IMG/VR virus record: IMGVR_UViG_3300028767_000047
Coordinates: 1-37,840 of that record
DNA: 37,840 nt
From: a virus
Strand: one strand, 5' to 3'
A program made the position numbers and the translations under genes. Positions 32,035 to 37,840 of this stretch are shown one piece after another. The notes under the pieces were generated by a model. The model did no database searches, had not been told where the DNA came from, and worked only from the letters and a program-made list of their open reading frames with translations. Each line of letters opens with the position of its first letter. Within the stretch, counting starts at the first letter, position 1.

Positions 32035-32316
32035 TTAAATTGATTCATCTACTATTATTGATTCACTTGTAGATGTTGAAGTCAACCCATAACTATTTAC
32101 AATAACAACCTTAAATACCCACTCCCCAGCAATGTCATTAAACGCAGTTGTAACATCATATTTTATAATGTTATTGACATTATCTACTGAAGTCGGGTCT
32201 TTTTCAACAAAAGAAATTGTATTAGGCTTTCTTATCAATACTTTTATGCTTTGTGCATTTATGATTGATTCGTTGACTGCCATTTCAACTTTAAAGTCAT
32301 TTGCTATTGTTGGCAT
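32035..32316 (-). CDS. Small Ig/Fn3-like virion protein
   Basis: This 93-aa protein, MPTIANDFKVEMAVNESIIN at the start, has a pattern of strands ending GEWVFKVVIVNSYGLTSTST that resembles a single Ig/Fn3-like domain of phage accessory proteins (a G.W......YG core). It lies next to the 22-residue-repeat protein gene (6-base gap) and may be part of the same appendage. No enzyme motif. Confidence 0.5.
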   Translation of the reverse strand: MPTIANDFKVEMAVNESIINAQSIKVLIRKPNTISFVEKDPTSVDNVNNIIKYDVTTAFNDIAGEWVFKVVIVNSYGLTSTSTSESIIVDESI

Positions 32317-32322
32317 ATCTTT

Positions 32323-33270
32323 TTAATTTAAGTATAAATCTAAATAAATTATTCGTTCTGTTTTAACTTCTAAACTGACTGTCCTTTGTGTTTTTAAGCT
32401 GATTTGTTCAGTTCTTTTTAATAAAAGATGTAAGCCAATAATCGGTATAATATAAACGCCTAGATTGTCTAATTCATTTTTACAATAATTATCGTTTACT
32501 GAAATATAGTAATCCTGAATTACCTCAATCTTATCTAAACCAATTCCTACAAAATTATCCTCAATACTTAATACGTGGTTTTGCAGTATTGTTAAATTAT
32601 CAATCAAAACAGAATTAAATAAATCGCTTATTTCAATCGTGCTATTTTCAACGATTTTTATATTATCTAAAATGTTCGTATTATATATGTCTTGAATAAT
32701 AAGATCAGATACAATGCCTATTATGATATTATCCTGAAAATTAGAAACATAATTATTTTGAATATCTATAACGTGATTCTGAGAAACATTTACTAAATCA
32801 AGACTATTAGCGTTAAAAGAATCATTTACAACTATCAAATGCGCTTGAGTTATCGAAACGCTATTTAATATATTATCATTAAAGCTATTTTCAACTAATA
32901 TAACGTGGTTTTGTAATAAAACAATACTATCTAATTGATTTTCATTTACATTTGCCTGAAGCGTTAAATTATGCGCCTGAGTTAGTGAGATTAAATCAAG
33001 AAGATTAGAATTGATATTATCTTGAACTTGAATAACTACGTTTTGAGTTATTATAATACTATCCAAAATATTACCGTTTAAATTACTTTGAACAGTAATA
33101 TTGTGAAGTTGTATTATTGCAACTGAGTCTAAAATGTTTGAGTTAAATGAGTCTTGTACCTGAATTATATGGTTTTGTGTAATAGCAACCGAATCAAGTA
33201 TATTCGTATTAAACGAATCTTGAACAGTTGCTGTCTTATTATTCCAATTTAACTCAAGTAGTAAACTCAT
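32323..33270 (-). CDS. Protein of twelve 22-residue repeats
   Basis: Residues 16-279 of this 315-aa protein consist of exactly twelve 22-residue units of the type VQDSFNxNxLDSVxITQNHxIx. Alternating hydrophobic positions and a conserved D, F/N and L-D core predict a beta-solenoid or an elongated beta fibre. Later units diverge more than early ones. The last 36 residues (LHLLLKRTEQISLKTQRTV...) form a different, basic C-terminal piece. It lies between structural genes, so a virion spike, head fibre or adhesin is likely. I do not recognise the family. Confidence 0.65.
   Translation of the reverse strand: MSLLLELNWNNKTATVQDSFNTNILDSVAITQNHIIQVQDSFNSNILDSVAIIQLHNITVQSNLNGNILDSIIITQNVVIQVQDNINSNLLDLISLTQAHNLTLQANVNENQLDSIVLLQNHVILVENSFNDNILNSVSITQAHLIVVNDSFNANSLDLVNVSQNHVIDIQNNYVSNFQDNIIIGIVSDLIIQDIYNTNILDNIKIVENSTIEISDLFNSVLIDNLTILQNHVLSIEDNFVGIGLDKIEVIQDYYISVNDNYCKNELDNLGVYIIPIIGLHLLLKRTEQISLKTQRTVSLEVKTERIIYLDLYLN
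32434..33225. repeat. 66-bp coding repeat, 12 units
   Basis: Each 66-bp unit encodes one 22-residue repeat of the fibre-like protein. The units are divergent at the DNA level, unlike the 15-bp arrays of the pentapeptide genes, which points to older duplication under selection for the protein pattern. Confidence 0.75.
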
Positions 33271-33271
33271 G

Positions 33272-33895
33272 TTATTCGACTACAAATACAACAATAATAT
33301 TTGTTGAACCGACTGAACTATTAGTCGTTTGATCAACCTTTAACCCTTCGCCTTCTCTCAAATAAATACCTTGACCATAAGCAAAAGAAGGTACATGATT
33401 TAATATTGATGCCATGCTTCCATAAGGTATAGTTTCTTCGCTGGAAGAGTTTGGAGAAAGCAAAATAAAGTTAGTAGTTGCACCTCCAGAAGGCTTAATT
33501 CTTGCCGTAACATTAGCATTTAACGCTGTATTTGTTGAATCGAATGGTCTTGGCGTTAAAGCTGAACCCCCTGAACCAATGGCAGAAGTCTTTATAATTT
33601 CCCAAGTCAAACCCACACCAGTAACAGCAGCTAGTGTAGGAATAATATAAATTCCCTTAATCTCTATGATTTGACCTGAACCGGAAGCATTGAAAATATC
33701 AATAAATGTTGTTCGTGCTGCGGCTACGTTTGCTGAGTTAGCTGTTTGAACTACCCATGTAGGAATAGAACCGTCTATATGACCTGATTCATTCGCTACC
33801 ATTACAACCTGATATTCTTTGCTATTTACTAAATGAGTAGCAACTAAGTCACCGCTTCCGGCTGTAACTGCTATTGAATTATTAGCCTGGGTCAT
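33272..33895 (-). CDS. Putative virion structural protein
   Basis: This 207-aa protein has low charge and is Ser/Thr/Gly/Val-rich, beginning MTQANNSIAVTAGSGDLVAT. Patterns such as IFNASGSGQIIEIKGIYIIP and LLSPNSSSEETIPYGSM suggest a beta-sandwich. It is separated from the repeat-protein gene by a single base. Probably a virion surface or decoration protein; no family recognised. Confidence 0.55.
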   Translation of the reverse strand: MTQANNSIAVTAGSGDLVATHLVNSKEYQVVMVANESGHIDGSIPTWVVQTANSANVAAARTTFIDIFNASGSGQIIEIKGIYIIPTLAAVTGVGLTWEIIKTSAIGSGGSALTPRPFDSTNTALNANVTARIKPSGGATTNFILLSPNSSSEETIPYGSMASILNHVPSFAYGQGIYLREGEGLKVDQTTNSSVGSTNIIVVFVVE

Positions 33896-33899
33896 TTCG

Positions 33900-34274
33900 T
33901 TATGGTGTTACGTCTGCAATTTCAAACTTATGCGCTGGTATGGTTACAGTATTTCCAGCTGTTACAACCTGAGAAGTACAGGTATGAACCATTAGCAATT
34001 GAGTAGCAGAGCAAAGAGCTACATGAGTAGCAGTACCACCAACATCAATAGTTAATCCAGACTGGGCGTTGATAGTTACTTTACGCCCTGAAATATCACC
34101 ATCTGCTGCACCAGTAAAACTGCCAGAAGTTAATCCAGTCTTTGTTGCTAATGCTGCACTAATAGCAGTTGCCCTTGTTGTTGGTTGTGAACTGCAAAGA
34201 TACTCCTCTGTTGCATTATTTTTGATGTAGTCTATCGCTGCATCATATACTAAATCATTTACATACTTTGCCAT
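33900..34274 (-). CDS. Putative virion structural protein
   Basis: I choose the ATG at 34274 (MAKYVNDLVYDAAIDYIKNN, 124 aa); the upstream 16-codon extension would begin within A/T-rich leader sequence. A helical N-terminus is followed by a Gly/Thr/Ala-rich part (GLTSGSFTGAADGDISGRKV) and a beta-rich end (TVTIPAHKFEIADVTP). This is a pattern of small head-surface proteins in Bacteroidota phages. It follows the large terminase subunit. Confidence 0.6.
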   Translation of the reverse strand: MAKYVNDLVYDAAIDYIKNNATEEYLCSSQPTTRATAISAALATKTGLTSGSFTGAADGDISGRKVTINAQSGLTIDVGGTATHVALCSATQLLMVHTCTSQVVTAGNTVTIPAHKFEIADVTP

Positions 34275-34301
34275 TGTATTAAGTTTTAATGTTATATGAT
34301 A

Positions 34302-34309
34302 CAAATATA
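34302..34309 (-). promoter_or_regulatory. -7-like promoter box behind the terminase gene
   Basis: TATATTTG on the minus strand matches TAnnTTTG, 27 nt before the ATG at 34274, inside an A/T-rich 48-base gap. The context TTTATATATTTGT resembles the boxes before the portal, hub and 25294 genes. -33 not clear. Confidence 0.35.
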
Positions 34310-34322
34310 TAAATAAATTCAA

Positions 34323-35753
34323 TTACCACATTGCTACAAATTCCTTTTTAACCTCAAAGATCATTCTCATTAATAACATATCCATATAGTCAGGAGAATG
34401 TCCTAAACTTTCTTTCATCTTATCTTTGCTGATAAGTTTCTTTTTCTGTTCGTCATTATCGACATTGTCGCTATCTCTTTTAAGACATGATGATATTTCT
34501 TTTTTAATTTCTTCCTGTTGCGCTTGACTGCAAGTAATCTTTATTTCTCTATTGTTGATCACCTCTGCTAATTTAAACCCACATTCAGATTTAAGATTCT
34601 TAAACTCTTTTTTATTCTTAGGTGTTGCGTTTCCGTGAAAAGTTTTAATGTTCTGAATATAGCTTTCAAGATATGCCCCCAAACCGTCACTATCTGCAAC
34701 TATATTTGAATTGCCTACACCTTTATCGTTCTTCAGTTCTTTCAAGTCTAATTCGATTGATTTTCCGGTTGACTTACCTTTATCAATTGCAACAGTACAT
34801 CTTAACCCTTCCCAATATCCGGCAATAAATTTATCTCGCCCTTGCATCGCTAAATCAGCACTAATATACTTCGTACCACCTTTTACATGATCGTTTGTAA
34901 ATATGTCGCAAATAGCATCGTACTGGCACAAAGCCGAAGGATCATCGTCATAATCGAAGTTACCTAATATCTGACGTTGGATAGTTACTTGATCGCCTGT
35001 TTTAGTTAAATCCTGAATCCACTCTTTTACGCTTGGATGAGGATTATCAGCAGGTAATGCCGGAATAAACTTTTTATGATCATCCTCAGTGCCTTCTTTG
35101 AACGGCACATAGTAACGATTATAAACATGATTCTTTGCCGGATTAAAACATTCAAACTGTTTTCTTTTTAGGTTGTATTTATCGTTGTTTCTCCATCCAG
35201 TACGCTCAAACAATTTATAAACAACAGATAATTCTGTTTCGTTGCTTTCATCTATTGCTGATCTGGTTAACTCAAAACCTCCAAATCTAGTGTTTAGCGG
35301 ATCGCTAGGTTTATAAGCCGTATCAATCAAAAAAACGTCTGACTTATTGCCGAACGATATTTTATTTAGCTCCTGATTGTAGTTATAAGTATTTTTAGAT
35401 GTTTTATTTAGTTTGTAGTCAACTATTCCATAAAATTCAAACTGCTTGAATAAGGTTAGTAAAACAGTCCTTTTAAGCGTTGATAATTCCTTTCGAGCCA
35501 ATCCCCAAGCTATGTCGGAATAAGCGAAACAATCAAATATAATAGCGGTACATTCGATAATAGATTTTCCACTGCGAGCAGATCCTCCATATCCTACATC
35601 GGTAGTATTTTCATCATTCAACAATTCAATAGCACGAATCTGCTTTGGTGTCATATAAAAGTAATTCCCATCAGGATAAATACCGATAGGAATATGCTTG
35701 TATTCTTTACGCTTGTAAAGTTCTATGTAAATGTCAAATTCGTGAGAAGTCAT
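34323..35753 (-). CDS. terL: Terminase large subunit
   Basis: This 476-aa packaging motor has an N-terminal ATPase and a C-terminal nuclease. Walker A is GGSARSGKS (56-64), and a DES acid pair at about 168-170 in RSAIDESNE fits motif II. The RNase H-like nuclease has the expected acids: D300 (SADLAMQGRD), D354/D356 (VADSDGLG) and D455/D458 (SPDYMD). The protein binds the portal, pumps DNA into the capsid and cuts concatemers. It overlaps the upstream gene by 4 nt. Its two partner genes lie upstream. Length is normal for the family. Confidence 0.92.
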   Translation of the reverse strand: MTSHEFDIYIELYKRKEYKHIPIGIYPDGNYFYMTPKQIRAIELLNDENTTDVGYGGSARSGKSIIECTAIIFDCFAYSDIAWGLARKELSTLKRTVLLTLFKQFEFYGIVDYKLNKTSKNTYNYNQELNKISFGNKSDVFLIDTAYKPSDPLNTRFGGFELTRSAIDESNETELSVVYKLFERTGWRNNDKYNLKRKQFECFNPAKNHVYNRYYVPFKEGTEDDHKKFIPALPADNPHPSVKEWIQDLTKTGDQVTIQRQILGNFDYDDDPSALCQYDAICDIFTNDHVKGGTKYISADLAMQGRDKFIAGYWEGLRCTVAIDKGKSTGKSIELDLKELKNDKGVGNSNIVADSDGLGAYLESYIQNIKTFHGNATPKNKKEFKNLKSECGFKLAEVINNREIKITCSQAQQEEIKKEISSCLKRDSDNVDNDEQKKKLISKDKMKESLGHSPDYMDMLLMRMIFEVKKEFVAMW

Positions 35754-36010
35754 TGCAAAAATTGTAATTGCATTTGATTTTTTTCAATAGCTTTTTCAAC
35801 TTCACTAACTTTTAATGTCGAATAATAACTATGGCTTCCACTATAAATCTGACAATACTCTATTTCATTTTCTATATAAGAAGTTATTGCATCTATTCTG
35901 TAAAATATAATCGGTCTAACGTCGCATAATCTTAAATCAAAATCAATATCGGCATTATCCAACATTTGAAGCGAATCAGTATTAAATAATATTGGTAGTT
36001 TTATTTTCAT
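35750..36010 (-). CDS. Small protein of unknown function (86 aa)
   Basis: This acidic protein starts MKIKLPILFNTDSLQMLDNA and has a beta/alpha pattern with a hydrophobic core (DFDLRLCDVRPIIFYRIDAI). Its start shares one base with the stop of the upstream gene and its end overlaps the large terminase start by 4 nt, so it is expressed with the terminase. No motif recognised. A packaging accessory role is possible. Confidence 0.6.
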   Translation of the reverse strand: MKIKLPILFNTDSLQMLDNADIDFDLRLCDVRPIIFYRIDAITSYIENEIEYCQIYSGSHSYYSTLKVSEVEKAIEKNQMQLQFLQ

Positions 36011-36342
36011 TAAGTAGTTGTTAATTCTTCTTTCTGAATAGTAGTTTTATTGCTTTCTGAATAGTAGTTTATAGTCATAATTGCAGCCTTTGAAACTATT
36101 CTTTTAATCAGTTGCTTTTGAACAGTTGTGCAATATGATTTGTGGTTTGCAATTCTGATATATTGATATTTTATTTCTTCGATTGTGAACTTATCTAAAA
36201 AGTCTTTAACGCCACCTTTGACTCTTTTAAGTTTAAAGATTTGTTCTTTGATGGCTTTAATTTCATTTAACGTCAATTCATCAAATTTAGGATCATCAAA
36301 TATTTCCTGTAATGAACTTTGCATTGTTAGTTTTGGTGTCAT
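36010..36342 (-). CDS. Helical protein of unknown function (110 aa)
   Basis: A mostly helical, basic protein (SLQEIFDDPKFDELTLNEIK, then KRVKGGVKDFLDKFTIEEIK and a Lys/Thr-rich end). It lies between the two terminase genes. The first half recalls short phage DNA-binding or regulatory helices but lacks a clear HTH. The leader AATAAACTAAA before ATG is typical. Unknown function. Confidence 0.6.
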   Translation of the reverse strand: MTPKLTMQSSLQEIFDDPKFDELTLNEIKAIKEQIFKLKRVKGGVKDFLDKFTIEEIKYQYIRIANHKSYCTTVQKQLIKRIVSKAAIMTINYYSESNKTTIQKEELTTT

Positions 36343-36440
36343 TTTAGTTTATTTATTGATTATTAATAGTTTAGTATTTTTATTACTTACAATCGCTTGC
36401 CTTGACTCGCTGGCTGTTTTTATAATCGTAAGTTAAAAGT

Positions 36441-36941
36441 CTATTTTTCTTTCAATTTATTAGTAGCGTTCGCCCTCAATAGTAGTTCTTCGGTTGAAAG
36501 TTGAGCTAAATCCAATACCTTAGGAGTCATTGAACCGTCTGAACTTGATAAATCTAATCTTTCTCCATATTTCTTAGGTTGCATCTTAGCAAGTATCCAT
36601 TTTCTCGCATCAATTCGCAATCTTGATCTTTGTATATGTTCTAAGTTTAGTATTTCAACTTCAACACCTTCGGATATCTGTTTCTTTACAAAGTCATTAA
36701 TACCATCATCGGCAATGTCAATCATTTCATCAAAAAGAATATCTGATCTTATCAATGTCGCGTAGTTATAAAGCTCTTTTAACTGATCTGATTTTGAAAG
36801 CCATTGAAAGAAAGTAACATAGCTAATTTTTGATTCCTTAACAGCCTTATTAAAAGATATTTTTTCCTCTATTACCCTATCGCATATTTCGGTGACAATA
36901 ATTATCTTTTCTTCTTCTGTATGATTATAAGGCTTTGCCAT
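36441..36941 (-). CDS. terS: Terminase small subunit
   Basis: This 166-aa protein has an N-terminal helix-turn-helix (about residues 5-60, NHTEEEKIIIVTEICDRVIE, KISFNKAVKESKISYVTFFQW) for DNA recognition. The Sf6-type core EHIQRSRLRIDARKWILAKM with PKKYGERLD (about 120-150) follows, then a C-terminal helical tail. Such proteins bind the packaging site and feed DNA to the large subunit, encoded three genes downstream. The start abuts the stop of the zinc-ribbon gene. A recognisable packaging site was not located. Confidence 0.85.
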   Translation of the reverse strand: MAKPYNHTEEEKIIIVTEICDRVIEEKISFNKAVKESKISYVTFFQWLSKSDQLKELYNYATLIRSDILFDEMIDIADDGINDFVKKQISEGVEVEILNLEHIQRSRLRIDARKWILAKMQPKKYGERLDLSSSDGSMTPKVLDLAQLSTEELLLRANATNKLKEK

Positions 36942-37094
36942 TTACTTTATCTTTAGTTCTTCTTCCCAATCAATGATCTCAACTTCTTTTGCTAAATCCA
37001 TACTGCAATTACATCTAGGACAATCTATACAGCAAGTGCCCATATATATTTCATCTAAATAACCACATTCAGGACATTTCTGAGCTTTTTTCAT
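36942..37094 (-). CDS. Small zinc-ribbon protein (50 aa)
   Basis: The product begins MKKAQKCPECGYLDEIYMGT and continues CCIDCPRCNCSMD, giving CPEC (7-10) and a CCxxCxxC cluster (21-28), enough ligands for a zinc ribbon. A helical acidic end follows. Its stop is directly adjacent to the ATG of the small terminase gene. Such tiny ribbons often act as transcription or packaging accessories; the role is not known. Confidence 0.6.
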   Translation of the reverse strand: MKKAQKCPECGYLDEIYMGTCCIDCPRCNCSMDLAKEVEIIDWEEELKIK

Positions 37095-37100
37095 TTGGTT

Positions 37101-37259
37101 TTAATTTAAGCTAAACAATGTTCTTATTCTAATCCGGTTTAAAGGTAGTATTTTATATTCAAAGCAGTAAATAGTTTCAGTATTGAATCTTAGGCTAAAC
37201 TTTTTATAGTGTCCTTTAAATTCAATTACTTCTAATCTGTATTGCTTTGTTTTAGACAT
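37101..37259 (-). CDS. Small basic protein (52 aa)
   Basis: The product starts MSKTKQYRLEVIEFKGHYKK and is basic and beta-like (KKFSLRFNTETIYCFEYKIL, then Arg-rich RIRIRTLF). It lies between the broken zinc-finger gene (2-base gap) and the zinc-ribbon gene (6-base gap), so it fits the same operon. No family recognised. Confidence 0.5.
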   Translation of the reverse strand: MSKTKQYRLEVIEFKGHYKKFSLRFNTETIYCFEYKILPLNRIRIRTLFSLN

Positions 37260-37261
37260 AT

Positions 37262-37465
37262 TTAGAGTTTATCAAAGTCGTTGCAATATCTAAAGTAACC
37301 CATATTGTCAAGATGTAAATTAGTTGGCATCCTAAACATTACTCTTTTGCCTAAACTACACTTTGCTTTCTTTTCAACTGTAAAAGATTCTTTATCGCCA
37401 AACTTTTTAAATTATGGCATTATGAAGTTTGAACAGTTTATACATTCAACTCTTTTTGTTTTCAT
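37262..37465 (-). pseudogene. Zinc-finger gene interrupted by TAA
   Basis: From ATG 37465 the frame reads MKTKRVECINCSNFIMP, then TAA (37412-37414), then continues for 49 codons in the same frame. The restored 67-residue protein has a zinc-finger pattern typical of small phage proteins: C8-x2-C11, then KCSLGKRVMFRMP (C36) and GYFRYCNDF (C61). No base is lost or added, so a single substitution created the stop. A sequencing error, true decay, or stop readthrough are possible. A promoter box lies five bases before the ATG. Confidence 0.55.
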
Positions 37466-37470
37466 AAATC

Positions 37471-37478
37471 CAAAGTTA
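37471..37478 (-). promoter_or_regulatory. -7-like promoter box upstream of the terminase operon
   Basis: TAACTTTG on the minus strand is an exact TAnnTTTG match, 5 nt before the ATG at 37465. It lies in the 73-base gap after the 80-aa gene, so the operon leading into the terminase genes may start here. -33 is not clear, and the TGTTTTATA element is absent. Confidence 0.4.
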
Positions 37479-37538
37479 CAAATAAATTAGTAAATATAAA
37501 AACTTAGTTTGGTTCAGATACTCCAATAGTCGAACTAT

Positions 37539-37781
37539 TTAATAAACTGTGATAATTTCATCAACTGGTATTTTTCTTTCTCGTAATTGTTTAAAAGAAA
37601 CATTCGATCTGTGATAATTGATCGCCTTTTTATTCCCATTATCAAACGGCTCTAGTTTCTTAAAATAAACAGTTCTTCGATAATGGAAATGAGGAATCAA
37701 ATAAAGATTTCCGGCATAATCAGCAACTAAATAATCAAATCCGCGATACCTATAAGCTATTTTTAAAAGTATTGGTTTCAT
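37539..37781 (-). CDS. Small basic protein of unknown function (80 aa)
   Basis: I start at ATG 37781 (MKPILLKIAYRYRGFDYLVA); a TTG five codons upstream is less likely. The protein is rich in Tyr, Arg and Lys, with short strands (YAGNLYLIPHFHYRRTVYFK) and a helical end (HRSNVSFKQLRERK). The pattern of a short beta sheet followed by an S-x-K-Q-L-R helix recalls small DNA-contact modules of phage proteins. No family assigned. Confidence 0.6.
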   Translation of the reverse strand: MKPILLKIAYRYRGFDYLVADYAGNLYLIPHFHYRRTVYFKKLEPFDNGNKKAINYHRSNVSFKQLRERKIPVDEIITVY

Positions 37782-37840
37782 TGGTGTTTTGAGCAATTAA
37801 CTGCGGGTATTTACAAGTTATGGCTAATGCTACCAGAAGT
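37750..37840 (-). CDS. Possible 3' end of a gene cut by the right edge
   Basis: An open frame of 29 codons (LLVALAITCKYPQLIAQNTN...) enters from the right edge and ends at a TAG inside the next gene, overlapping it by 32 nt. The composition is protein-like, but the stretch is too short for a firm call. Confidence 0.25.
   Translation of the reverse strand, partial: LLVALAITCKYPQLIAQNTNETNTFKNSL

Noticed and set aside
1-37840. Integrase, repressor, attachment sites, tRNA genes, insertion sequences
   Set aside because: I looked for recombinase, HTH repressor and transposase motifs and for tRNA-like cloverleaves and saw none that I could support, so no lysogeny module is claimed.
1-37840. Circular closure joining the left partial gene with the right-edge open frame
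   Set aside because: Direct joining puts the right-edge frame out of phase and gives a 15-codon product. Without read data the topology cannot be decided.

Overview
The window looks like most or all of a tailed (siphovirus-type) phage of a Bacteroidota host, probably flavobacterial. The DNA is A+T-rich and every gene I accept is on the minus strand, so the map reads from right to left. Three points suggest the host group. Start codons are preceded by A-rich leaders with a TAAAA-like motif instead of Shine-Dalgarno sites. Several promoters have the Bacteroidota -7 box TAnnTTTG. Secreted-type leader peptides end in AQ or GQ and one carries a Bacteroidota-style Fn3-like domain. I see no integrase, repressor, tRNA, insertion sequence or CRISPR array, so a virulent phage or an incomplete prophage both remain possible.

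Right part, 37.8 to 25.4 kb: small early-type genes (one a zinc-finger gene broken by an in-frame TAA), then terminase small and large subunits, putative virion proteins including a protein built of twelve 22-residue repeats, portal (with a DnaJ-like CxxCxGxG zinc module), scaffold, major capsid protein, a capsid-adjacent protein with a signal peptide, connector-type proteins and the likely tail tube protein. A clear intrinsic terminator (UUCG loop) follows the tail tube gene.

Middle, 25.3 to 9.1 kb: tail completion-type protein, two strongly overlapping genes at the tail-assembly-chaperone position, the tape measure protein (845 aa), distal tail and baseplate-type proteins, and a 1509-aa fibre with an S74 chaperone and a Sec signal peptide. 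A second secreted-type protein follows, then a lysis cassette: two membrane proteins, small ORFs and a lysozyme-like endolysin. A strong terminator closes this late block.

Left part, 9.1 to 0 kb: small accessory genes, a pentapeptide-repeat protein with a DUF5758-like tail, a roughly 600-base non-coding island with a large dyad, then a recombination and replication module: ERF annealing protein, YqaJ/RecB-like exonuclease, NinB-like protein, zinc ribbon, second pentapeptide-repeat protein, MazG-like hydrolase, a helicase/DNA-methyltransferase fusion and a DnaA domain IV mini-protein.

The most notable regulatory observation is that four transcription units in the left part share a promoter layout: a TGTTTTATA-type element 37, 37, 37 and 38 nt upstream of the -7 box. 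The late genes lack this element, which suggests that a dedicated factor coordinates the early and replication genes.
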